DNA from: Actinomadura macrotermitis
GTDB lineage: Bacteria; Actinomycetota; Actinomycetes; Streptosporangiales; Streptosporangiaceae
Length of the DNA: 64,000 bases
Direction of reading: 5' to 3'
Assembly: GCF_009604375.1 (NCBI RefSeq)
Contig: NZ_WEGH01000001.1
Location: 62,001 to 126,000, forward strand
In this document: in pieces, positions 33,948 through 43,135 of the stretch
How positions within the stretch are numbered: the first letter of the stretch is position 1
Layout: the number at the start of each line of letters is the position of its first letter
Made by a program: the position numbers and the translations under genes
The notes under the pieces: generated by a model
What the model was told of the DNA's origin: nothing
Seen by the model: the letters and a program-made list of their open reading frames with translations, nothing else
The model's database searches: none

Positions 33948-35125
33948 GGGCGATGCTCCCTAGGCAGGCCGAGCACACGCTCGGCGATGATGTTCCGCTG
34001 GATCTCGTTCGACCCGGCGTAGATGGTGTCGGCGCGGGAGAACAGGAACAGCCGCTGCCAGTCGCCGAGGTCGTAGGGCTCGCCGTCGGCGACCAGGCCG
34101 GCGGCGCCGAGCACGTCCATGGCGAGCTCGCCGAGGTCGCGGTGCCAGGTCCCCCACACCAGCTTGGAGATCGACGACTCGGGGCCGGGCGCGCCCGACG
34201 CGACGCCCGCCATGGTGCGCAGCGCGTTCAGCCGCATCACCTCCAGGCCGATCCAGGCGCGGGTGAGACGGTCGCGCAGCAGCGGGTCGTCGAGGGCGCC
34301 GGTGCGGCGGGCCAGCTCGATCACGCCCTCCAGCTCGCGGCGGAACCCGACCTGCTGGCCGAGGGTGGCGACGCCGCGCTCGAAACCGAGGGTGGCCATC
34401 GCGATCCTCCAGCCGTCGCCGGGGGCGCCGACGATGTTGGCCGCGTCGGTGCGGGCTCGGTCGAAGAAGACCTCGTTGAACTCCGAGGTGCCGGTCATCT
34501 GCACGATCGGGCGGACGTCCACGCCGTCCTGGCGCATCGGGACCAGCAGGTAGGACAGGCCGTGGTGGCGGGCGGAGCCGGGCTCGGTGCGGCAGACGAC
34601 GAAGCACCAGTCCGATTCGACGGCCAGCGACGTCCAGACCTTCTGGCCGGTGACGCGCCAGCCGTCGTCGCCGAGCTCGGCGCGGGTCTGCACGTTGGCG
34701 AGGTCGGATCCGGCGTCGGGCTCGGAGTAGCCCTGGCACCACAGCTCCCGGACGGCCACGATCGGCGGCAGGAAACGCGCGCGCTGCTCGTCGGTGCCGA
34801 AGGCGAGGATCGTCGGGCCGAGCAGGTTCTCACCGATGTGGTTCACCCGGGCGGGGGCGTCGGCGAGGGCGTACTCCTCGTTGAAGATCACCTGCTGGGC
34901 GAGGGAGGCGCCGCGGCCGCCGTACTCGGCGGGCCAGCCGACGCACGTCCAGCCGGCGGCGGCCATGTGCCGCTCCCAGGCCAGCCGCTCGGGGAACGCC
35001 TCATGTTCGCGGCCGGGGCCGCCGAGACCGCGGGCATGCGCGAAGTCACCCGACAGGTGCGTCTCCAGCCAGTCGCGGACCTCGGCCCGGAAGGCCCGGT
35101 CGGCGGGGGTCTCGTTCCGCTTCAC
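33944..35125 (-). CDS. fadE30: Acyl-CoA dehydrogenase FadE30
   Basis: About 393 residues from the GTG at 35125; an alternative GTG at 35134 adds three residues. The acyl-CoA dehydrogenase motifs are QGYSEPDAGSDLANV, VTGQKVWTS and FLFSRADTIYAGSNEIQRNIIAERVLG. FadE30 dehydrogenates the HIC-CoA intermediate in the HIP pathway of Mycobacterium. It is the first gene of the right-arm operon. The KstR2-like box ends eleven bases before GTG 35125, and TAGAGT at 35138-35133 stands exactly seven bases before that GTG, so a leaderless transcript starting there is plausible. Confidence 0.88.
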   Translation of the reverse strand: MKRNETPADRAFRAEVRDWLETHLSGDFAHARGLGGPGREHEAFPERLAWERHMAAAGWTCVGWPAEYGGRGASLAQQVIFNEEYALADAPARVNHIGENLLGPTILAFGTDEQRARFLPPIVAVRELWCQGYSEPDAGSDLANVQTRAELGDDGWRVTGQKVWTSLAVESDWCFVVCRTEPGSARHHGLSYLLVPMRQDGVDVRPIVQMTGTSEFNEVFFDRARTDAANIVGAPGDGWRIAMATLGFERGVATLGQQVGFRRELEGVIELARRTGALDDPLLRDRLTRAWIGLEVMRLNALRTMAGVASGAPGPESSISKLVWGTWHRDLGELAMDVLGAAGLVADGEPYDLGDWQRLFLFSRADTIYAGSNEIQRNIIAERVLGLPREHRP

Positions 35126-35135
35126 CCGCCGCACT

Positions 35136-35153
35136 CTACCAAACGATTGTTAG
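35136..35153. promoter_or_regulatory. KstR2-like operator, right arm
   Basis: On the minus strand the box reads CTAACAATCGTTTGGTAG, differing from the left-arm box at only three of 18 positions. It overlaps the probable -10 hexamer of fadE30 (TAGAGT, 35138-35133), so repressor binding would exclude polymerase. Confidence 0.7.
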
Positions 35154-35196
35154 AAAGAATCGACGCGGGGGCGCCCTCATGAGGACGCCCGTCGCC

Positions 35197-37107
35197 TTAC
35201 TGCACGTGCACGGCGAACAAGGTGGTGTCGTCGGCGGCCCGGTCGTGCTTCATCCGCGCCAGCACCCGGTCCAGCGCCAGGTCGGGCCCCGGCACCGAAT
35301 CGGCCAGGATCTCGGTGAGCCGCACGATCTGCTCCCCGAGGTCGGTGCCCCGGCGCTCCACCAGGCCGTCGGTGTAGAGGAACACCAGGTCGCCCGGGTA
35401 CAGCCGGATGGCGTGCGTGGCGTACTCCACGCCCGGCAGCGCGCCCAGCATCGGGTCCGGCTCGCCCTCCAGCGGCACCGCGGCGCCGCCGCGCACCAGG
35501 ATCGGCGGCGGATGCCCCGCCGAGGTCCAGCGCAGCATCCGCTCGGCCGGATCGTAGGCCGCCACGATGGCGGTGCCGGTCGCGGCCGGGTCCAGATCGT
35601 TCACCAGCTCGTTCAGCCAGCCGACCAGCTGCCCCGTCGCCGCCCCGGTCGAGGCGAGCCCGAGCAGGCCGTTGCGGCTGCGCGCCATCGCCGCGGCGGC
35701 GGGCAGCCCGTGCCCGGCCGCGTCGCCGATCGCGAACATGCCCTGCCCGTTCGGCAGCACCCGGGTGGCGAACCAGTCCCCGCCGATCCGCGCCGCGCTC
35801 TCGGCGGCCAGGCTGCGCACCGCCACCCGCAGCCCCGGCAGCGGCGTCATGTCGGCCGGGTCGGGCAGGATCGCCCGGCGCAGCGTCACCGCGACCTTGT
35901 GCTGCTGGGCCGTGCGGGCCTGCTGGCGCAGCATCTGACGGCGGGTCTCGGCCAGCGCGCGCTCTATGCCGCGCCGGCGGGTGATGTCCTGGGAGACGAT
36001 GTTGATGGAGACCGGCAGGCCCGCGCCGTCCAGCACCGGCTCGGCGAACACCCACAGGTGCCGGTGGCGGCCCTCGGGCGTCGGCACCCGGTGCTCGAAC
36101 TCCACCGGCTCGCGGCGGGTGAACAGCGTCTGCACGGCCTCCTCGACCATCGCGACGTCCCCCTCGGCGACGACCTTGGCCAGGCCGTAGGGCGAGGCGG
36201 GCACCTCGTCGTCGTCCAGGCCGTAGTTGGCGGCCATCTGCGGCGACCAGTTCGCCTGCCCGCTCACCAGGTCCCACTCGCCGAAACCGAGCCGGCCGAG
36301 CCGCTCCACCCGGTCCAGGCGGCGGCGGACCCGGTCCTCCTCGTGGTGGTAGCGCCACGTCACCACGACGCCGGTGGGCACGGCGACGGCGCGCACGCTC
36401 ATCCGGGACGCGCGCGGGACGCCGTCCTTGGCCGTGGCGTAGGCGAACGGCTCGCGCCGGAACGGCACACCGGTCTCCAGCACGCGCACATAGGCGTCGA
36501 ACAGCCCCGACAGGGCCGAACCGGGATCGGTGGGCAGCAGGCGCAGGCCGGTCAGCTCGTCGGCGCCGCGGCCGAACAGGTCGCGTGCGGTGTCGTTCAG
36601 CGCGGCGTACAGCAGGTCGGCGATCCGGCCCTGCTCGTCCCGGACGGGGACCAGGTGGGCGGCGCCGTCCATGGAGGCGTCCAGGACCGCCCGCGCCTGC
36701 GGGTCGCCCGGCAGCGCGTCCAGCAGCGCCGCGTCGTTCGCGGGCTCGGCCGGCGTGAGCCGCCACAGCGCCTCCTCGCGGACCGCCGCCTGCTCCGCCG
36801 GGGCGGGCTCGGCGATGCCCGGCGCCTGCGGCGGCGCCAGGGAGGCGTCGGCGGGATCAACGGCGACCTCGGGCTCGCCGACGACCAGGGCGGCGGCCTC
36901 GGCCATCTCCAGGTCCAGGTCCCGCGCCAGCCAGATCAGGTGCTGCAGCGCCTCGCCGGTCGGACAGCCGAGGCGTCCGGCGAGCACGACCCGGGCCTCG
37001 GCCAGCAGGGCCCGCTCGCGGGCGGCGCCGCGCAGGTCCGCCAGCTCGTCCGGCGCCTGCGGGCTCACCGCCCCCAAGGTCGTGTCGTCGCCGACCGTCA
37101 CCGCCAC
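35197..37107 (-). CDS. ANTAR-PAS-PAS-SpoIIE (PP2C) signalling phosphatase
   Basis: A 636-residue protein. Residues about 20-85 look like an ANTAR RNA-binding module (ERALLAEARVVLAGRLGCPT and EMAEAAALVV). Two PAS-like sensor domains follow at about 135-260 and 265-375 (FGEWDLVSGQANWSPQM, LWVFAEPVLDGAGLPVSIN). The C-terminal SpoIIE phosphatase (about 400-636) has intact metal motifs GGDWF, GDAAGHG, YTDGLVERR and DDTTLF. It should dephosphorylate an anti-sigma antagonist in response to PAS signals; ANTAR at the N terminus of such a protein is uncommon. GTG 37107 or 37101 starts it. Confidence 0.88.
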   Translation of the reverse strand: MAVTVGDDTTLGAVSPQAPDELADLRGAARERALLAEARVVLAGRLGCPTGEALQHLIWLARDLDLEMAEAAALVVGEPEVAVDPADASLAPPQAPGIAEPAPAEQAAVREEALWRLTPAEPANDAALLDALPGDPQARAVLDASMDGAAHLVPVRDEQGRIADLLYAALNDTARDLFGRGADELTGLRLLPTDPGSALSGLFDAYVRVLETGVPFRREPFAYATAKDGVPRASRMSVRAVAVPTGVVVTWRYHHEEDRVRRRLDRVERLGRLGFGEWDLVSGQANWSPQMAANYGLDDDEVPASPYGLAKVVAEGDVAMVEEAVQTLFTRREPVEFEHRVPTPEGRHRHLWVFAEPVLDGAGLPVSINIVSQDITRRRGIERALAETRRQMLRQQARTAQQHKVAVTLRRAILPDPADMTPLPGLRVAVRSLAAESAARIGGDWFATRVLPNGQGMFAIGDAAGHGLPAAAAMARSRNGLLGLASTGAATGQLVGWLNELVNDLDPAATGTAIVAAYDPAERMLRWTSAGHPPPILVRGGAAVPLEGEPDPMLGALPGVEYATHAIRLYPGDLVFLYTDGLVERRGTDLGEQIVRLTEILADSVPGPDLALDRVLARMKHDRAADDTTLFAVHVQ

Positions 37108-37506
37108 CCCCAGATTCCGGTTCTCACGGCCTCGCCGGAGAAAAGGTACACACGACCCTGAACTACAACTTCATTCGATTTCTTCCATAGATCACCTCTT
37201 TATTCCGTCTTTACCTTGACCGCCGCCACAATGCCCGGACGAGGGAAACCACCGCCTACCTGCAGATGTACTCCCGCTCCGCAGGCTCCCCGGGGCGGGC
37301 CGAGCCGGAGCGGCCCGTCCAGAGACGGCAGGAATACCTGGCGCGCCCCCGCATCCGGGCATGGCTGATCTACCAGGATCGCGAACCGGTAGGCACCGCC
37401 TGCTATCGCGCCGGTATCGCCGAATTCAAAACACATCCCGGCAGTGAGGCATAAATCACAGCGTTCGGCCTTCCGCCACCGCGAAGACGGGAACCGGCCC
37501 GAACTC
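37108..37506. other. Relatively AT-rich intergenic region, no convincing gene
   Basis: About 400 bases upstream of the ANTAR-PAS phosphatase and downstream of the serine hydrolase gene. The part near 37130-37210 is much richer in A and T than the rest of the window and probably holds the phosphatase promoter. A short rightward open frame (37266-37454) has no ribosome site, codon bias or recognisable sequence, so I do not call it. Confidence 0.5.
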
Positions 37507-38427
37507 CTAACCGGCCGCCCGGTAGACCTGCTTCGTCAGCGAGGTCAGCCGGGCGGACGCCGCCTGGAACGACGACCCCGCGGGCTGCAGCGTGAGCACG
37601 ACCACGATGCGCCGCTCCCCGACCAGCCCGGTCGTGTGCAGGACGGGCCGCCCGATCCCCAGATCCGAGATGGGCCGCACCCGCACCGCGTCCGCCTTCG
37701 CCCGGCACGAGACCGGCGGCGTCTCACCGAAGCCCGACCAGCCCTGCTTGACCGCCCAGGGCCGCGGCAGGGCGCGCGGGATGCCGAAGTACTGGTCGAA
37801 GTCATCGGTCCCGCACCGCGTCGCCTGCCGCAGATGCCCGAGCATCAGCTCCCGATCCCGCTCAGGCGCCTTGTCCAGCAGATACCGCCAGACCTTCACC
37901 ACGTCATCGGCGCTCAACGCCGTGTATCCCCAGAACCCGGGCTTGCTCGCCGGCGGCGGGGCGGTGTCGTCCAAACCGACCCGTTTCACCATCCGCTGGA
38001 CGATCCGCCCCTGCCCGCCCCGCTTCCAGAAGGCCGTGGCCGCCTTGTCGTCGCTGGAGCGCAGCATCGTCCGCAAAAGAGCCCGATCCGCCGCCGGCAC
38101 CTTCGGATGATCGTGCAGGTAGTCCAGGGCGATCAGCAGCTTGACCACCGACGCCGAGCGGAACGTCAGATGCCCGCCGTGCTCGACCAGCACCTTCCGG
38201 CGCGGCCGGTCGAACACCACATACCCGGCCCGCACCCCCGCGGGCACCCGCGGCACGACCCGGACCGGCTTCGCCTTCGGCGCCGGCGTCGAGGACCGCT
38301 CAGCCCGGCTCACCGTCCCGGCACCCACCGGCCTCTTGTCATCATCGCCGCCGCACCCGCACACCGCGCTCAGCGACCCGGCGCCGACCACCAGGGCCAA
38401 CCCGCCGCGCACCACCAAGGAGAACAC
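37507..38427 (-). CDS. Beta-lactamase-like serine hydrolase, secreted lipoprotein
   Basis: A 306-residue protein with a signal sequence (residues 1-22, LALVVGAGSLSAVCGCGG), possibly a lipobox around Cys23 or Cys25, although the box is not canonical. After a Pro/Lys-rich linker comes the serine-hydrolase core: SASVVK (S-x-x-K nucleophile and general base), a SSDDKA segment in the S-D-N position, and KQGWSG where K-T-G is expected. It resembles class A beta-lactamase/transpeptidase-like proteins of actinobacteria. The atypical K-Q-G suggests a non-lactamase role at the cell wall. No linked gene explains its job. Confidence 0.8.
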   Translation of the reverse strand: MFSLVVRGGLALVVGAGSLSAVCGCGGDDDKRPVGAGTVSRAERSSTPAPKAKPVRVVPRVPAGVRAGYVVFDRPRRKVLVEHGGHLTFRSASVVKLLIALDYLHDHPKVPAADRALLRTMLRSSDDKAATAFWKRGGQGRIVQRMVKRVGLDDTAPPPASKPGFWGYTALSADDVVKVWRYLLDKAPERDRELMLGHLRQATRCGTDDFDQYFGIPRALPRPWAVKQGWSGFGETPPVSCRAKADAVRVRPISDLGIGRPVLHTTGLVGERRIVVVLTLQPAGSSFQAASARLTSLTKQVYRAAG

Positions 38428-38528
38428 CGGCCATGCCTACCAGATCCACCACCCCGAGGCGCCCGCAATCCCGGTACGCACCAGCGCTCAGACTGCGCTA
38501 GAGTACTCACGTCTGCTGCGGCAGGCAC

Positions 38529-38602
38529 CGGGACGTAGCGCAGTTTGGCAGCGCACTTGACTGGGGGTCAAGGGGTCGTGGGTTCAAATCCCGCCGTCCC
38601 GA
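38529..38602 (+). tRNA. tRNA-Pro (anticodon GGG)
   Basis: A complete cloverleaf can be drawn: acceptor CGGGACG/CGTCCCG, D-arm with AGCGCAGTTTGGCAGCGC, anticodon stem CTTGA/TCAAG with loop CTGGGGG (anticodon GGG, 38563-38565), and T-arm CGTGGGTTCAAATCCCG. CCA is not encoded. The adjacent truncated integrase makes its 3' end a likely island attachment site. Confidence 0.95.
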
Positions 38603-38608
38603 CAAATG

Positions 38609-38656
38609 AAAAAGCCCCACTGACTATGGCGAAAGCCAAGGTCAGCGGGGCTTTTT
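38609..38656 (+). terminator. Rho-independent terminator of tRNA-Pro
   Basis: AAAAAGCCCCACTGAC (38609-38624) pairs with GTCAGCGGGGCTTTTT (38641-38656). The stem ends in a T-run, a textbook intrinsic terminator and one of very few in this GC-rich window. It can also serve the leftward integrase gene. Confidence 0.9.
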
Positions 38657-38683
38657 CGTTTTCTGATTGATCCTCTCCGGCGA

Positions 38684-39505
38684 TCACACCGCCCGGAGCC
38701 GGGGACCATCTGGGGACCGACGATCACTCAGATGCAGACTCAGCGCCTCCCCCGCCTCCGTGATGGACCGGGCGTCGGGGTGCAGGTACCGCTGGGTCGT
38801 GGTCAGCGAACCGTGTCCGGCGATCTTCCGAAGGACGTGCACCGGTACGCCGGCGTCAGCCATCCAGGTGAGCCCGGTGTGCCGGAGGTCGTGCCGGCGC
38901 AGATGCTCGTAGCCGAGGCGGGTCACCACCTCGTCCCAGTGGGTCGCGTCCCGCAGAACGGCGGTGGTGATGCGTCCTCCGCGCGGACCGGTGAACAGCC
39001 GGTCCATCGGCTTGTCCTTCAGCGCTTCCAGCCTCTGCCCGACCAGGCCGCGGATCTCTTCGATCAGCGGGACCTTGCGGGCCCGTTTGCCCTTGGTCCC
39101 CTTGTCGATGAGGCCACCGGGGCCGGGTGTGGTCTGCCGGCGCACGTTCCAGATCCAGGTGTCGCGGTCGATGTCACCGGCCCGCACCCCGGACACCTCG
39201 CCGATGCGGGTGGCGGTGCAGGCGGCGAACAGGACCACCTCGCCCCAGCCGCGGTAGCGGTCGGCCGACCTTTCCACCAGCGCGTCGGCGAGTTCGACCA
39301 GCGCGGCCCAGTTCGGCAGGGCCAGTGAACGCGGGTCGTCGAGTTCGTCCTCGGCCTGCTTGTATTCGAGCTGCCAGCCGACGACGCGAGCCGGGTTGTG
39401 GTCGATGATCCCGTCCCGGACGGCCTGCTCCATGACCCGCACCAGCACGGCAAGGCTGTTCTTGACGCTGGAGCGCCCGCAGCCATCCGCGATCCAGCCA
39501 TGCAC
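38684..39505 (-). CDS. Tyrosine recombinase (phage-type integrase), N-terminally truncated
   Basis: The 273 residues contain the whole catalytic domain: ATRIGE with the first Arg, a Lys in the beta-hairpin (KGTKGKRARKVPL), HLRRHDLRHTG (H-x-x-R type), GHGSLTTT and the Tyr nucleophile in TQRYLHPD. The N terminus begins in the middle of the core-binding domain (WIADGCGRSSVKNSLAVL), so 100 or more residues, including the arm-binding part, are missing compared with the usual 380. Upstream sequence has no matching frame. It lies 80 bp from tRNA-Pro and is probably the remnant integrase of the island that follows. Confidence 0.85.
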   Translation of the reverse strand: MHGWIADGCGRSSVKNSLAVLVRVMEQAVRDGIIDHNPARVVGWQLEYKQAEDELDDPRSLALPNWAALVELADALVERSADRYRGWGEVVLFAACTATRIGEVSGVRAGDIDRDTWIWNVRRQTTPGPGGLIDKGTKGKRARKVPLIEEIRGLVGQRLEALKDKPMDRLFTGPRGGRITTAVLRDATHWDEVVTRLGYEHLRRHDLRHTGLTWMADAGVPVHVLRKIAGHGSLTTTQRYLHPDARSITEAGEALSLHLSDRRSPDGPRLRAV

Positions 39506-40356
39506 CGTGCTTCATCTCATCGAGACCGCTCCGGTGCATCCGCTGGAGTCGGCGCCTGCTCCAGCAGCCGGTGAGTGGCTCCAAAGACTCTGGTCCAGGT
39601 TGCACGGCGCGCGCTGAACTGGTGCCGATGGCCTGCGCCGGTTGCGGTAGGTGGGCTTACCCTTCTTCCTCGCTGCCTGCTTGTCGGGCTCCTTCCTCGG
39701 CATCGCTTGACACAGGTCTGGATCGCGTTCGATCCAGCTCGCCGCTGCGGACCGCGCCCGGTCCGCAGCGAAATCCTTTGGATTTCCATTTCTTGCCCTG
39801 CGCCAGCGGAGCCCGCCGCATCCGATGATGGTCACAGACGGCATGAGACATCACGCCATCTACGGAACGCGGCCAGGAGGGCGGGGCACGGTCGGCTGCG
39901 ACAGCAAAGAAGACGACGGCAGCGTGTCGTCGGGCAAGGTGGAACGCCTCGGTTTGATTGGAGGCCGGTCGTCAGCGCTGGAGGGCCTGGGAAGAGCCGG
40001 CGCTGAAGCACAGCCGCCAGAGTCGCAACGACTGCAAAGCGGTTGTCACCGTTGGGTAGAGATCGCAAGCGAGATCAACGTGTCGACACACAGCATGGGT
40101 CGAGTCACCCGTGCAGTAGAAGTGGCTGGATGGGTATGAACTTGGAGGTGAGATAGCTTCGAGGCGAAGGCAATCCGCTCGGCGGCGACCAGGGATTCAC
40201 AGGTTGACATACCGCTCAGGCGGTGAGGCCTTACACGCGTTCGAAGCCCGTCGGGGCTCCTGAATCCGGGGACGGCCGGTCCCTGGCGTGCCGTTGGTCA
40301 GGTGTGGTCGAGTTCGGCTTCCAGCGCTCCACGGGCGCAGGTAGCTCGCGGAATAT
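39506..40356. other. Region without a supportable gene
   Basis: About 850 bases upstream of the truncated integrase. Open frames are short on both strands, codon bias is poor, and base composition is lower in GC than that of the neighbours. Nothing resembles the missing integrase N terminus or an excisionase. A stretch near 39640-39850 on the minus strand (about 60 codons, basic) is the longest candidate, but I see no start signal or family. Confidence 0.5.
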
Positions 40357-41140
40357 AAGGTCGAGATAGGCATCGACTTCCCCGCGCTGCGGGTCGTCCC
40401 CGACGCCGAGACCGTCCATGACCACGGGCTGGACGACCTGCTGGGCACCGACACCGTGATCGTGTTCGCCCGGTCGTCTCCCGAGACCAAGCTGCGGATC
40501 GCCGGCGCACTGCGCGCCCAGAGCAAGATCGTCGCGATGACCGACGACAGCGTCAACGAAGCTTCGGCGCTGTATCGTGCCCACATCGGCGCGGTGCCGC
40601 TCCCACTGACCATCCTGCAGATCCTGGCGTTCGGCCTCGGCGCCGAGCCTCTGTCCGTCCTGACGTTCGGCCGGAAGCCCGCCGAACCAGGCGTCATGGA
40701 CCGGCCGCCCCTCCCCTCCTCCGAAGGCGTGATCACCGCGACCTGCTCGTCCGCGCCTGGGGCTATCTTGGCCGCGCTGGTCATGGGCGTGTTCTTCCAC
40801 GTCCGGTGGCGGGCCGACCGGCCCCGGCAGCCCGCTCCATCACGCCTGTCTGACCGCGACCACTGCGATCTTCGCCGGCTTCGCCGCCTGGACCGGCCAC
40901 ACCTCGCTCCGGCGGATCGGGCTGTTCAACAACCCGTTGCTTCTGGCGGGCATCGGCTTCGAACTCGCCTTCACCGCCGCGCTGAGCTACATTCCGCCGA
41001 TCCGCCATCTCGTCAGCACCGCCGTCCTCCTCCCTCTACGTACTGGCGCTGCTCGTCTTCCCCGTTATCTCGTGTAGGGCACCGACGAGCTCCGCCGCTG
41101 GGCGATCCGCCGTACCGGCGCCCGCTCTCCACAGCCGTGA
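40357..41140 (+). pseudogene. Cation-transporting P-type ATPase remnant
   Basis: The first in-frame part has the P-type ATPase hinge region: VIVFARSSPETKLRIAGAL, then VAMTDDSVNEA, a decayed form of the M-T-G-D-G-V-N-D motif with both Gly lost. It jumps directly to GAVPLPLTILQILAFGLGAE of the membrane domain, implying an internal in-frame deletion of more than 50 residues. After SSEGVIT the frame is lost, and matching fragments (FAAWTGHTSLRRIGLFNNPL, FELAFTAALSYIPPIRHL, then VLALLVFPVIS) appear in other frames. The N-terminal half of the gene is absent. It cannot function. Confidence 0.8.
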
Positions 41141-41285
41141 CATCACGCCCTGTGCCCTACCACCCCGAAGATGAAGGCGGCGTAGGCCGGACAGGGCACG
41201 CAAGTCGACGCTGCGGGCCGGGAACCGGCCGCCGGCGTGGGGATGCCGCGCTGAGGCCGAGGAACCTGCCCGGGCCAGTGGCCGA

Positions 41286-42779
41286 TCATGAGCGAGCCGC
41301 CTCGTAGTCGGGGAGGACGGCCGGGGTGGTCCGGGTCGCCGGGCGCGTAGTGAGGATCAGTACGGTCAGCCCGGCGAAGATGACCGCGGCGATGATGCCG
41401 GTGATGTGCAGGCCGGCGGTGAACGCCTCCCGCGCGGTGTGCAGCAGATCCGCGCCCTGCCCGGCGGGCAGGTGCCGGCTGGCAGCGACCGCGTCGGCCA
41501 GCGAGTCGGAGGTGCCGTCCATCCGGCTGTGGTAGACCGCCGTGGCCACCACGCCGAGCAACGCGAACCCCAGCGATCCGCCGATGTAGTTGCCGGTCTC
41601 CGACATCGATGCCGCCGAGCCGGCGCGCTCGGGCGGCACGGACCCGACGATCATGCCGGTGCCCAGCGCGAACAGCGGGCCGGTGCCCAGCGCCAGGACG
41701 GCGATGCCGGTCATCGACAACGGCAAGGAGCCGGGACCGCCGACAGCGACCAGAAGGAGGCTGCCCAGCGCCGATCCCGCCAGGCCGCCGGCGATCGCGG
41801 TCGTCTGCTTCACCCGCCGGGCCAGGGCGGGCGCCGCCATGGTGCCGACCGCCACGCCCAGGCCCATGGGTGCGAACAGCATCGCCGAGGCGACCGGCGA
41901 GAAGCCCAGCACGCTCTGCAGGTACTGGGTCACCAGCAGGCCCGTACCGGCCATGGCGATGCCGGCGCAGACCAGTGCGATGATGACGGCCGTGAACGGG
42001 CGGTTGCGGAACAGCCGCAGGTCCAGCAGCGGTGTCTCCAGCCGCAGTTGCCGGCGTACGAACACGACTCCGATGGCCGCGCCGACGATGAGGGCCATCG
42101 CCGGCACGGCCCGCGCGCTCTGGATGGTCAGTCCCTTGATGCCGTACACCATCAGGAGCATCGCCGCGAGCGACAGCCCGACGCTGGCCGGGTCCAGCCG
42201 GCCGGCCTGGTCGCTGCGGAACTCCGGCAGCAGGACGGGCCCGGCGAGCACCAGCAACGCCATCGTCGGTACAGCGGCCAGGAACACCGATCCCCACCAG
42301 AAGTGCTGGAGCAGGAGCCCGGCGAGCACAGGGCCGAGCGCGCCGCCGGCGAACTGGCAGGTCGCCCAGATCGCGATGGCCTTCCCGCGCTGTCGTTCGT
42401 CGCGGAACATGTTGGTGAGCAAGGCGAGGGTGGACGGCGCCAGGGTCGCACCGGCCACGCCCAGCAACGCACGCACGACGATCAGCATCAGCGGGTCGGT
42501 CACGAAGGCGGCCACGGCCGACAGCACCGCGAACGCCGCCGCACCGGTGATCAGCAGTCGCCGACGGCCGACCCGGTCGGCGAGGGTGCCCATCGTGATG
42601 ACCATGCCGGCCACCAGGAATCCGTAGCCGTCGCTGATCCACAGCTGCTGGACGGCGGTGGCGCCCAGGTCGGCGCTCAGCCGTGGTAGCGCCAGGAGCA
42701 GCGCCGTGGTGTCCATGGCGACGAGCAGTGTCGGCAGCATGAGGAGCGCCGCTCCCAGCCACACCCGATCGATCCGCAT
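41286..42779 (-). CDS. MFS drug exporter, DHA2 (14-TM) family
   Basis: A 497-residue membrane protein with about 14 hydrophobic segments. The MFS motif A variant is MGTLADRVGRRRLLI (about 65-79), motif C-like GGALGPVLAGLL occurs in helix 5, and the first helix ends in AMDTTALLLALPRL, typical of the DHA2 group. It is expected to export a drug or metabolite using the proton gradient. GGAGAG lies before the ATG at 42779. It sits intact among broken genes, so it may be a recent or selected acquisition. No local regulator is adjacent. Confidence 0.92.
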   Translation of the reverse strand: MRIDRVWLGAALLMLPTLLVAMDTTALLLALPRLSADLGATAVQQLWISDGYGFLVAGMVITMGTLADRVGRRRLLITGAAAFAVLSAVAAFVTDPLMLIVVRALLGVAGATLAPSTLALLTNMFRDERQRGKAIAIWATCQFAGGALGPVLAGLLLQHFWWGSVFLAAVPTMALLVLAGPVLLPEFRSDQAGRLDPASVGLSLAAMLLMVYGIKGLTIQSARAVPAMALIVGAAIGVVFVRRQLRLETPLLDLRLFRNRPFTAVIIALVCAGIAMAGTGLLVTQYLQSVLGFSPVASAMLFAPMGLGVAVGTMAAPALARRVKQTTAIAGGLAGSALGSLLLVAVGGPGSLPLSMTGIAVLALGTGPLFALGTGMIVGSVPPERAGSAASMSETGNYIGGSLGFALLGVVATAVYHSRMDGTSDSLADAVAASRHLPAGQGADLLHTAREAFTAGLHITGIIAAVIFAGLTVLILTTRPATRTTPAVLPDYEAARS

Positions 42780-42938
42780 ATCCGAGCTCTCCTTCTCTCG
42801 ACGTTTCGCCGATCGGTCGGAGCGGCCGGGGGCTTCTCGACATCGGTACGGGGGAAAATCTCTGCGAGATTTCCAGCGGGGATGCCAGGAGGGCTGCGAA
42901 CCCGGCCTGGAGCCCTCCAGCCGTCACGCACGAACGTG

Positions 42939-43135
42939 AGCTGGTCCACCGGCGGTGACCGATCCGTCCACGCCGTCCTGACGCTGAACGCCGACTCCAC
43001 CGAGTTCCGCTTCGACATCCGCGGCGTCCCTGCCGAGGCCTCGATGGACCACGCGATCACCGCAACGTGGCCCGCGAAGCCGCCGCGGCGATCACCCCGC
43101 TCTGCCCTCGAACGGCCGAGGACGTGAACGCGTGA
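42939..43135 (+). pseudogene. Frameshifted fragment of a small unknown protein
   Basis: The first frame reads HAVLTLNADSTEFRFDIRGV up to MDHAIT. The coding character then shifts to another frame, NVAREAAAAITPLCPRTAED, ending at TGA 43133-43135. That stop overlaps the GTG of the next fragment (GTGA), the arrangement expected of a once intact gene pair. No family name. Confidence 0.45.

Noticed and set aside
37266-37454. Short rightward gene in the AT-rich gap
   Set aside because: No ribosome site, codon bias or recognisable sequence.
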